Assembly (NCBI GenBank): GCA_022497155.1 | Contig: MU385724.1 | Coordinates: 1-64,000, forward strand | Reading direction: 5' to 3' | DNA from: Whalleya microplaca | Lineage: Eukaryota > Ascomycota > Sordariomycetes > Xylariales > Xylariaceae | Length of the DNA: 64,000 nt | Part shown: in pieces, positions 23,776 through 34,600 of the stretch | How positions within the stretch are numbered: the stretch's first letter is position 1 | How the letters are laid out: each line of letters opens with the position of its first letter | Made by a program: the position numbers and the translations under genes | The notes under the pieces: model-generated | What the model was told of the DNA's origin: nothing | Databases searched by the model: none | What the model saw: only the letters and a program-made list of their open reading frames with translations

Positions 23776-24947
23776 TTACTTCCAATCATCGTCTTCTTTC
23801 CCCTTGCTTATAGCCTCTGGAGACTGAACTTTGTCTCCTTCTCCTTTGAACTCGCCCTTAAACCCCCTCTTCAACATTGTGTTATAGGCGTTGCGATGTG
23901 CTGTCATGAGATGCTTGACTGAATCATCTTTCACCCTTCCACAAGGGGCGACTTTAAGCGTTCCGATCTTAATTGTATATGGGTGCTCGAGGTTAACAAA
24001 CACATCGGGCAGCAACTCTCGATCCTCATCTATCTCTAAAACCAATATAGGATGTCCCCTTTGCCCCAGTTTGTCGAGGATCGGTTGAACTTCCTTCCCT
24101 CTTTGTCCAATACTACTGTAATCAACAGCTGCATGTGTTTCCCAGAAATTCTCGTGTCTCTTTGCATCGTATATGTCATCATGTTCGCAAAAAGCTACAC
24201 ATATGATGGAGGTATGACGGGTTGCGGCCAGCGCTATCATAGCCCTATTGTTTATGTGACGGTTCTCCGGGTCAATAATCTTGAAGATTCTTCCCCGATA
24301 ATACCATGTCGGCTCCTGGACCTTTGGTGTTACATTTTCGGGGATGCGAATGGCCTCATCTGGGATATATTGGGATGTTGTGCGACCAAGTCCCGGTAGT
24401 GATGAAATTGACATTTTCTCGTTTGCTTCAAGTTCGGTGATACGGGAGTATGAGTTGAATCCTATATGTTCTTCGAGAGCGCCTGAAACCTCGATTCCCG
24501 GATCTGTTATCGTGGCTTTCGTCAAACTGTAAGTCTTTTGAATCTGATCTAGGTCAGTCGTGCTATGTACTCTTTCCAAGTTGGTAGTATCGCTCGATGA
24601 AAGCCCCAATTGCGTAGACTTTTCTGTAGTGTGGTGGCTCAATTCTGACGTAGATCTACTACGCCCTCGTGTAGGATTGACTTCTTATACACTAATCAGA
24701 CGTGGTTCTCAATAAAGTTGGGATACAAGCCCGGAGATATCTCACCAATGGTATCGCCAAGGTGGTTAGTTCCTTGTTTGAAATTGCTTCTGATGAAAAC
24801 CTTTCCCCCACGGCTGTCCACTTGTTCCTGAAACACGTGCAGTACAGCGTTACTGTAGGCTTCATTTGTTATATAGCATTTAGAACGAGGAGCGAGAGCC
24901 TGGACATCGCTTTCAGTTTCCCATCTGTTCGAAAAGGGAGATATCAT
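23776..24947 (-). CDS. hypothetical fungal protein, DUF6590-like C-terminal domain
   Basis: Two exons (24947-24746 and 24683-23776) joined by a 62-nt intron with donor GTGAGA, branch-like CTGATTA and acceptor AAG. The join G|AA keeps the frame and the sum is 369 aa. Residues from about 175 onward (TWYYRGRIFKI, then LLPDVFVNLEHPYTI, KVAPCGRVKDDSVKHL) resemble the DUF6590 domain of ascomycete proteins. Its function is unknown. The N-terminal part is Ser/Thr-rich and polar. The C-terminus ends in a charged, Lys-rich tail. The gene starts the accessory block directly right of the transposon island. I am unsure of the start: ATG 24947 is the only good one seen. Confidence 0.62.
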
Positions 24948-25573
24948 TCTCCATCACGTGTTCAAACAAAAAAAGGGGTGCCGAGGTGGTTGATGTTTTG
25001 GAAATTGAAGAGAAGGCTCGCACTTCCAACTTTGGCGGGGTAGAGAGCACATTTATAGCCGGCGTAATATACAGAAGTACTTGGGGCTATATCACATTGG
25101 TCTGTTCAGTTGTGCCGTCCGCAGGATCGTTTCTGTTATAACATGTTATGAAGAAATCTATCTTCTAGTGACTTATTATCTCCAAGCACATGTTTATATA
25201 TATATAATATTTCATCACGCGATTTCTTCGAGTTCTCTGTTAGTTAAATTGGCTCATGGCTGCCTCCAACTCATATCGCTATTTTGCCTACAGTTGCAGT
25301 ACTGGCAGGAAATCCTTCTCCGCTAGCCCTCCCAAGCAGGCCTGAGTACCTAATTACATAAATATGTTTCTAAATGGTTAGGTACATAGGTAGGCTGAGA
25401 GAACAAAGAGGTTGCCCGAATCCATGCATGCACATATGTGGCTGATTGAGACACCGAAGTGTGAGTTGATTCCATCCAATAGTCCTCCTGGTATTGGCTG
25501 CGCCCCATGAAAAACAAGTTTGTAAAATATTTGCTAAGCCGCCTCATGCGGGCATATGGTTGTATTGATTGAT
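24948..25573. other. intergenic, no gene seen
   Basis: Upstream region of the DUF6590-like gene up to the long inverted repeat. Weak frames in both strands have no recognisable family. Confidence 0.45.
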
Positions 25574-25763
25574 TATATCTAGAATAATACGGGGGCTGTG
25601 CATTTGACCAGGCGGTGAGCTCTCGTGAGGGCATACTTCCACTCCCGGGGCGGTTCTGGACTCGCGACATAATTTCTGCAGAACCGCCCCGGGAGTGGAA
25701 GTATGCCCTCACGAGAGCTCACCGCCTGGTCAAATGCACAGCCCCCGTATTATTCTAGATATA
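25574..25763. repeat. perfect 85-bp inverted repeat with 20-nt spacer
   Basis: Left arm 25574-25658 and right arm 25679-25763 are exact reverse complements over all 85 positions. The spacer is GACTCGCGACATAATTTCTG. The arms are GC-rich in the centre (CGCCCCGGGAG) and AT-rich at the outer ends (CTAGATATA). It ends 61 bp before the HeLo gene start. Transcribed, it would form a very stable hairpin. It could be a real fold-back or an assembly artefact. Confidence 0.95.
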
Positions 25764-25824
25764 TGATAGCCTGATTGTCGTAGATAGTTTCAAAAGCAAT
25801 GGCCCCTGTTCAAATACCTCGAAC

Positions 25825-27093
25825 ATGGCTGAAGCTGCTGGCCTCGCCCTCGGAGGCATCGCCCTTGTCAGTCTATTTAAAACTTGTGCCGAAACGTTCG
25901 AATGCATCGAGGATGCAAGAAACATAACGTCCGATGTTAAGTTAGCGACCACTAAGATCTACCTCCTGAAACTTAGACTTTATCAATGGGGACAGACCTT
26001 GGCAGTTGACAGACCAGGTGAGGAGGCAGAGATGCTGAGGCGGCGGTGGCCGGATAGCAGTAATGCCATTATGGATGGATTGGCACAGATAAGGGAGCTC
26101 CTAGAGACTGCCCTGATTTTAGGTGGCAGATACCGATGCAGTGAGAATATGACATGGTGTGGTAGCACCACCATGGGTCCAGCCTTGCTCTTCTATCACG
26201 CCTTGCCACTAGAAAGGTCTGACCCGGACGCTCCAGTAGCAAAGCCCCCCTTTATCAAGAAACAGCTAAGCAACATCGGCACCCGCCGCCGGAGTTTCAT
26301 TTCATTTTCTATGAGATTTAAATGGGCGATTCACGACAAGAAGAGATTCCATTGTCTTATCACTGATTTGGATTTCTTAATCACTAGTCTCGAAGAACTC
26401 GGTGAAGGTATCAGTGAAAGTATGGACTTTTCCAATTCTATCCATGAACTATTGAAGTTTCGTTGTGTGATCGAATGTTAGAAATCTAGGCTGAACTATT
26501 CTGCAGAAGAAACACAATCACTCCCGACCATGCCTTCTGAACACCACTCATCGAATCAGTCGCGGTCGAACCAGTCACCATCGAAGACAGCCTCTTCGGC
26601 CTCGGAAACCTCATTGTCACTCAACAGTGTGCTAGGCTCTAAAAACCCCAATCTATCCGAAAGCGGACGTTCTTCCAAGACCTTGATGTCTTCTAATGCC
26701 TCGCTGCCAACTGAAAATGCACCAGTGGGAAGACCGAAGCACAACCAAGCCGAAACTTCCGGGAAGACACCGATCCCTGCAGACGACACTTGTTCACCAT
26801 CCGGTTCCTCCGTGCACTCTATTCGTGAAATGTTACAAACTTTCGAGTCGACATCTACCGCCACCGGCTCGGTACCGGCGTTTAGCAAAAGTCAACATAA
26901 TTATACCAACATAAAGTTTAACGGGTCTGTCAGCTTCTTGGGTAATGCTAGTGAAAATGGGCAGGGTCACAACTACAGTAAAGTAGAATACGAACAGTCC
27001 TCGGTAGTCTTTGGAAACACAACCCCAGATGTGCACAAAGAACTCATCCAAAAAGGGGCAGGAGAATCAAAAGAAAAGAAGACTGAGGGTTGA
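25825..27093 (+). CDS. HeLo-domain protein with two C-terminal HET-S-like amyloid repeats
   Basis: The N-terminal 200 residues match the HeLo (prion-inhibition/propagation) domain of Podospora HET-S: LALGGIALVSLFKTCAETFE followed by a LxxxKxRLxxWG pattern (LLKLRLYQWGQ). A stop at 26479-26481 is bypassed by an intron. My best model is 25825-26419 plus 26507-27093 (393 aa, 87-nt intron, donor GTATGG, branch CTGAAC, acceptor CAG). Donor GTTGTG at 26462 would also keep frame. The second exon is a Ser/Pro-rich disordered linker followed by two tandem repeats: HNYTNIKFNGSVSFLGN (26896-26946) and HNYSKVEYEQSSVVFGN (26968-27018). These resemble HET-s related amyloid motifs that stack as a beta-solenoid. 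In HET-S, amyloid templating of the repeats activates HeLo as a membrane-disrupting cell-death effector. The same role is inferred. No NLR partner is visible in the window. Confidence 0.78.
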
Positions 27094-28347
27094 GCTTTAT
27101 GATCACCAAGTAAAAGTGTACAAGGGCGGAATCTAGCTTATATCAAGAAACCTCATCTGAGTGATTGTGCTTATCTTTATTTTACCTTGCTTGCGACAAT
27201 TTATCTACTTATACCTCACATCTCTCTCCATCTTCCTAAGGTCGATGTGAATTACTGCCCCATTTATAAAATGATTCATAAAAGAGTCCTAGGGGACTAT
27301 AAAACTAACCCTGTGGATGGGACTTATATAAGTGTGACGAACTACCTTATCTCAGAAGGATCTGAAGGTCTAGGGTGTTTATGTTCCACGTAAAGTTAGA
27401 CAGAGCCGTAAAAATGTATAGGGCAATAAATAAATAAGGTTCACAATGATTGTCTAAGTTCGTTCGGATATTGATCCCACAATTCCAAGCAGTAGAAGTG
27501 TGCTTAGATTAACTACTAAAGTAAAGACTAAAAGACTGATTATGGGAAACCCCCCTTCCTTAAATACCCATCTTTCCTTCACTAGTTTCAGTGCTGTTCA
27601 TTACTGCTTAGTGTTGCTCAGTTGATTACGACTGATCACCGCTAAGCAACTCCTGCTGTTTAGCACTGCTCAGTGCTGCTCAGCTGAGCACGACTGATCA
27701 CTGCTAAGCACCATCGCTACCTAGTCATGTGACCTTCGGCACAACTGTTTCTCCGTACCGTGGTTCTATACAGGCCGCTTTCCTTACAGGAATTGGAATG
27801 CAGTACAAATAACTACTGTGAAAGAGGGGGTGTTGCACGAAGTGCAGGTAAGTACAATTTTACAATGCCTTGGTGTAAGCTGTATGTATTAAAGATAATC
27901 TCTTTCACTGTCAGTTGGTGAAAGAAACACTATATATACGGGCTTAGACCGTGCTAATCTGAAGTGTTGCACAACAGTGCTGTGTTGGAGGACTTCGGGA
28001 GACTCGGTGCTCTGGCTTGAACGGCGTCGAGACAGAGCCTACCTCGAAGGGCATAGTTTCTAGTACAATCCATCTTCGTTCGCCACCATGCATCTGATCC
28101 TTGTCTCAATAAGATGTCCAGGATGGTCAAGGTGATGAGGCATATCCAAGATAGTCGTGTCGGCAATGCGTGGCTGACAAGATGCAACCTAGCGTTTACA
28201 ATCTCGGCTAGTCTTCGTAATAGAATAGGACATCGAGGTTATGCGTGAGACCAAGTACATGATGCTGAATACCTCAAAGGTGATCCAAACCACCAATCAG
28301 CTTCTTCGGTCGCCCAGGAATATGCTCTCGCATAATTGAGATGAACA
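27094..28347. other. intergenic with a local tandem duplication
   Basis: No gene seen. It contains a 62-bp tandem duplication at 27593-27716 and a TATATATACG TATA-like box at 27932-27941 with no clear downstream gene. Confidence 0.45.
27593..27716. repeat. 62-bp imperfect tandem duplication
   Basis: Copies at 27593-27654 and 27655-27716, both beginning GCTGTT and sharing CGACTGATCAC and GCTAAGCA. Differences are mostly C/T and G/A. Confidence 0.75.
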
Positions 28348-28355
28348 GTATAGCG

Positions 28356-28687
28356 TAGCGCTTCCATCAAATCAACTAATTACTTGATTTGACTTGATAC
28401 AAAAAGTTTTTCAAAAGAGAATATTTGCTTAAGTCAAATATAAGTTGATTTTTTACTTGATACCCTTCATAGGTTCTAAGTGTTTTAAAGTTATTATTTT
28501 ATATAGGGAATTATATATCTCGTGAGATTATCGGGGTTAGTTGTCAGCCACTATATAGTCCGTGCTATTATCTCTTATCGAGCTTTAAGGGGTATTCTAT
28601 CCGTACGCTAACTCGTTAAATCAAATGGTAAATATCGTAAGTCAATCAGAAAATTCAATTAGTTGATTTGACTTGATGGAAGCGCTG
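28356..28687. mobile_element. hAT-like MITE, 332 bp
   Basis: Terminal inverted repeats YAGCGCTTCCATCAA...ATCAACTAATT at both ends (the right copy has an extra GTCAA). An 8-bp flanking direct repeat GTATAGCG (28348-28355) / GTACAGCG (28688-28695) has one transition. A CAG-type terminus with an 8-bp duplication is the hAT superfamily pattern. The interior is AT-rich with no coding capacity, so it is non-autonomous. Confidence 0.75.
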
Positions 28688-28695
28688 GTACAGCG

Positions 28696-31600
28696 TGCAG
28701 GAACGGCTTACACAGCACGTTACATTGGATACCATCCCATAACAACTTCACCATGCGATTGAAACCAAATGACGGGAAAGAATTCATGATCGTGATGTAT
28801 TAGAGTAGTAAACTAGGTACACAATGCTTGACCTAAGAACCTCTAGGTAAACTTCTAATGACTTGGAGATGGGAGACAAATACGTATTAGTTATGAGGCA
28901 GATTCCTTTTCTATGGACTAGTGTCCGTGAGAAAGTAAAGGTACGTACTCTAAACTATATGCTGAAAATACTACGCATTCTGCGCAAGTGGTCCCCCAAG
29001 TATGCAGCAATGAGGATAATTGGTATCTAACCTTGATTCTGAGCTTAGCACGGAAACTCGGCAAATGGGGGTGAAAGTGCAAGTTTCTTTCAAGCATTTT
29101 CCAATGTTCCCGTTCATCACGGTTCAAGCAAATGTGTTGGTCCAATTGCAGCAGTATCGGAATCCTGCAAGAAACACAGGAGAGGACAAACATGGGAACG
29201 TTACTCACCATAGAACATACGAGCTTCGAACCTCCCAGGCTTCAAGCAAAGCTCAGGTGGGTATGGTAAGGGGTGCAACCAATCAGAGAGTATATACCAG
29301 CCAAGTTCCGGTGTGCACTGGGATCACCACCCAAAGTGCCACATTATCCAACAATGTTGAATAGACTCCTGTTCCCAGTTCGAAGCTTCTTGATTCCCCG
29401 CGCTTTTTTCTCGTGTCGATATTTGATGAGTTGGAGTTTTACGTTCCAGCAGTTGCTAGCGATGGTTCCCCAATCAGGTCAAACCAACTGGACGGTGTCT
29501 AGCATCGATCGTTTTCGTGGTGCTTGCGAGGGGTCGGCAATAAGTCTGAAAGACGTATGGACGGCTATCGGCGAACCCTGATACAGCCTGCTTCATCAAA
29601 TTCCACCGTGTGAGCCTAACCTGATTAATATCACATCAGCAGACACCTGAGTTCCTAGTGAGGAAGCTCATGCAAAGGTGGCTCGGAGCAATTCGCCCGA
29701 AATAAGGATACAATATACCTCGCATTGATAACGCTCCTGACAACTGCCGAAATTGCGGTGTGCTCTGGCCTGCATGAAGGCCGCATGATATTGATGCAGT
29801 CCGCTTCACTTTCTTGGAGTCATCAATGCAGTCGCCTTGCTTTGGCATGGCTAGTTTACTCCTATAACAATGTTCCAGAAATCAAGGAAGGCTCGAGCGA
29901 GAGTTAACAAGCTGAAGATCTTGACATGGGAGATGATGAGAGTCAGCACTGAGTGGTTGATATCAGTTTGGTGTGAGTGGTCGATATCGGTTTGGCGTGA
30001 GTCGCCGATTTCTTTGAGAAGGAGAGGAAAGGGTACATGATGTAGAGTTTGTCCTGGTCGACAGATCTGTTAACATACGCCCTATAGGGCTGAGTGGAGG
30101 TACGGGCCTACGTATGGCCGGCCGCCTATACATGTATATATAAGGTGGCTACGCCACCTTTCTATAGCTTCACCTTGCACTTATCAAGTCACTATACTCC
30201 TCATTACTTTGTCCCATATTGACAATATCAAGCGTGTAAAATATAGGCTACACAGTCGACGAAAAACAAATGACAAATAGCTGATAAGATGGCGGTAGAT
30301 GGTTTCCAAGAATTTAGTATAATATGATAATGGCTTGTGTAGTCGGTATTGAAGAGTCCAAATGAACGAAAACTTGCGACCTCCAGAGGTTGGAGGCTCT
30401 CTATTTAACTATCTGCCCCAGACAATAGTGGATTTTATGGCACAACTGAGTACGACAACCAGCTGGATTATACTGCCAATGCGTCTGCATATCATCCGTC
30501 AGTCCCTAGTCGTCCTATGATATACCTGGGTTAGGTCCCCGAGGGAGGTCCCCGAGAGCCCCATAGCCGAGCTTGTAGACTTTGAGGCTACCAATGGAAA
30601 TCAACATCCAGGCACTTTCATTAGATCATATGAAGAAACCATGTCAATTGTCTCTTTGGGACTCTAGTGCAATTGTTGCCAGATATTTATGTACTGACAT
30701 AAGACTGCATGCGTACATGAAAGAGGCCATGGGTACCATGGCAATTATACGGAAGGACTCCTGCGATATTAGCTTCACCCACATATCGAGCTCATGGCTA
30801 TCATCAGATACAAGGAAAAGATCGAGAATCGAAAGAATTGATAATACCTCGCCAAACTGGCTTGTTTCTAGTCACCTTCTTCGCTTCGTCTTGGCTTGGC
30901 CTTCTCGTCCAGACTCACTTCTACAATAGGTCCTTTATCCACCAACACTAGCAGCATTCATCACGGACTTGTATTAAATGCCCTTCTTGGGAGTCATTTA
31001 TCCAAGGTCTGTAAGACATTGTACTAGGGTTTTCAATACCATAGTGCTGGCAAGCTGTGTTTTAGTGACAGTAGGATCCCTATTGCCCTCCCACAGCCTT
31101 TGTAGACTGCCTCGAGGACGCATTTAGATTATATACGGACCACAGATTACAAGTTATGTCGCTCCTCTAAGTGAGTCACAACGGTACAGATAGATTCTTG
31201 TATAGCCTATCTCGTTTGCTATTTGAGCCATGGCTTACAGTGATCCCATATTTTAACGACGTAGGCTTTCGATTTAAGGGCTAAAGATTGGTACAGTATA
31301 ATTCATATTGTGTGCAAGTATATATATCCAGGTAGCCCGCCTCTCTAAATAGCTGAGCCTGCCTCGTTAACTCCGTATTTTGATAGTAAGCCAACCGAGT
31401 TCCATCTTCTAGGTGCTGATTGAAAATACTTGCTCAGTGTATTATCCATATTTCCATAAGTCGTGAATATAATATGCATTACTGTTATTATTATTATTGT
31501 TATTTGCATGTCCAAGAGAGCTGTCGCCTACAATAAGAGAATAACTATGCTATAGCCTAAATAGGCACCCTGGAAGTAGTTAATGCAAGTCAAAATTGAT

Positions 31601-34600
31601 GAAGGTGTCTAGTATTAATATCGTGATTACTAACCGTATGTAACAACTCCGATTGTTCAATGCACCGAACACCGATCAGGCTCAGCAGAGCCTGGAAGGG
31701 AATAATTAAGCCCGACTATTGAAAACACGTCATATTCGGAAAATTATCATGTCGTGATACCTATTGGCTATTGGTATCTGATTTATATAGCTTCGGGCAG
31801 ACAAGATAGGGATGCAAAAACAATCTAGTAAATCTATAAAAAAATTCGCTACTGAGATGGGTGTAAAGTTCATTCCAATTACAATTGTCCAGACTAAAAA
31901 TAGCCCTTGAGCTAGCTAGCCCCTTAAGCGCAAAAACCAACAAGAGATATTTTGTGCTTGTCAAAATCAACAACTGAAAACTTGAAAAGTCAAAGTTCCA
32001 AAACAGACTAAACCAATGGCCATGGGACACCATAACGTCATGTTCCTAATAATCACCATAGTGTAAGGTCACACTACACTAATTCCCAGGCATTGAATAT
32101 TTCCCCGGTCGAATATTTAGAGGATAGAGAAGTGAAGTTAGACCAGCTGTATGCTACACATTCTGTCTCCTTATGGGTCACCGCAGTGCCTAGTTGCCAG
32201 ATGATAGTCTAGGCAGTATGTTGCTGAGATTGGCCGTCACTCGTGCCATATGAGCAGCTCGAATCGCCTCAGGGGTGAGGTTCGAGGGCAGAGGAGTGCT
32301 TGAAGGGCTCTTGATGAATGATTCTATGCGAGCATCTTCAAGGTTCTGTCGGTTACTATCTGTAACATCGCCCTCGTGCGATGCCTCGCTAGTATAGAGG
32401 AGATTTATCAGCATAAGACCTCAAGATAAAATCAGATAAGAGGTTACAGCGACCCACCTTGTGAAGGCTGGCCTGACCGAGTTGTGGTCCATGATTGGGT
32501 GGAGGTGTGACCTTAGATAGATTTGTGGTAGTTAACTTCGTTACAGCTCAGTTGGTATAGTGTTTGCTGCTTCAGATATTTGTTTTTGGTGTGCAGAGCT
32601 AATGATTCATGAAATGATAGGAAAACCCGTGGAAGAATCAGATCGAGACATGATTTCCTACTCATATCTATATAGAAAATCCCACTCCATCGGAGTTAAT
32701 GAATGTAAAAGCGAGGCGATTCGGAATGGCACCTCAAAGATACCATTTCCTTGAGTCTTCGTGTCAGACCACGCTAAGGGTTGACCGCTTCCAACTCATT
32801 TATTACCACCAAGTTCTATTCCAACTTTTTTATTCCATTAGATGTATTGAACACAGATTATACTCGCGGTACCTCGACATTGGGTTAGTTCGTCTAGCTG
32901 TCGGGGATGACAGCAAAGAGTCTCGAACCAATGATGTGAGATTGTCTTGAACTTTTGGGGCGCGATGGTTCAGAAAGGGGGTTTCACGAAATGAAGTTGC
33001 GACGTTAGGGTTGTTATCATGCAAAGTGCGGTTTATGCTCGAACCGAAAAAGGTAGCTTAGCCAGATAGTATGCCAGGTCATACCAGAGAAGTTGTACAG
33101 CAATTGTTCAACGAGCTCACACTAAAATATGAAGGAGATAGCGAGGTCAGCATATTGGACGTGAATCACTGCTTTACAGGATCTCTGTTGGATACTACTA
33201 CCAATATATTTATGTGGATAATTATCAAATATATGTAAGTCATAATCGTAGCCCGGCTCAACAGCTTATCTCTGAATATAAGATGTGATAACCTTTCAAG
33301 GAAACACTCCTTTGAAGCCCAAACAATATAATAATCCACCCATATAGTATCATGCGGAAATGTACTCTTAACTTGCCGGTGTCGCAACCTCCCCCATGCC
33401 AGTGTCGAAATCATACATATCCTCGTAACCCAAACCTATAGACATCGCTCTATGAGGTAGGACGTAAAGCTCGTGAGACTGATTGTAACAACCCCGTCTC
33501 CCTCCTATTCTTTTAGACAAGGCATCCTGTATCACAAGGTATTGAACACTACGCGTTGGAGCTTTGCTGATAGACGATCGACCGACTAGTGTAAATAAAC
33601 CTCGTCGAATCGGAGCGAGCTCCGATGAGGGGAAGTGTTTGCTCTCTTCGACGTAGTGTCAACCATGTATCACCAAGGCCGGTCCACTACGAACCAGTAG
33701 TTAGCGAGTTGCCAACTCTAGTTCTGGTTGCCTTCGGGACTTCGCAGCAGGTTTTGATCATCGAACAATGAATCAGACAGAATCGAGTCATTTGTTGAAA
33801 TGGGAAAAAATGATTTGAACCACGCGACTGCGTTGGCGTTGGACTGAAGGCGGGCTGTCGATGCGATGTGGCATTGGGTGGGGTACAGCATGCTGTTCAT
33901 GCAAGTCGCCTTTCTATTCAATGAACCAATAGTTAGACAGGCCCATTTTCATACTGTTGTGGATGAACACGTTACCTTATGTACCATAAGTAATTGTAAG
34001 CATTAACGTAGTGCAACTCGGCATTACCGGTAGGGTCCGTGCGCGCGGTCTTCCGTCACTTGTCCGTCCTTCGGTAGTCGGGGCTCTGTGGAATGTCAAT
34101 CGGTAATCCGGAAGAGGACCCACCTTTCGCCGGTCCTTTCGGTCCTTTCGGCCCTCGGTGTCACATGACATTGGCCGTGTGTCGAAGCAACATGGCTAGT
34201 TAATCTAATAGCTATGAATTTGATGAGAGGGAACTGGTATCGAAGATTTTGCTGACTGATTAAATGAAAGCCTCGAAGCAACACGGATATCAGAGAGCAA
34301 TATTTTGAAAAGACTCATATAATGAATGCAGAATTAGAGGATCCAAATAATTTTCCGCCATAGGTGGTTATTATAGTCAGGGTTGGCCTAGGTAATATAA
34401 AGGACAACGTTGGAAGAACTCTCTGTAGACTGGCTGTATATCTTATATTCAAGACTTCCCTGATCACATCATCCAATGATCGAGAATGTAACATCCGAAA
34501 TAAACGTTGCACGAAAGGAACTAGACGTGAAGCTTTGCATCAAGTAGATTTCATCTTATCTAAGAAACTTCTAAATACTATGAGTCTGAAGCACACATAG

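Noticed and set aside
29020..29907. Cluster of 60-114-codon frames on both strands
   Set aside because: No consistent protein family, no splice pattern; frames overlap each other in both directions.
32540..32620. tRNA-like AGCTCAGTTGGTATAG motif
   Set aside because: Only the D-loop-like part fits; no matching anticodon and T arms or acceptor stem.
32875..32945. tRNA T-arm-like GGTTCGAGACTC on the minus strand
   Set aside because: No D arm or anticodon arm upstream at tRNA distances and no acceptor pairing.
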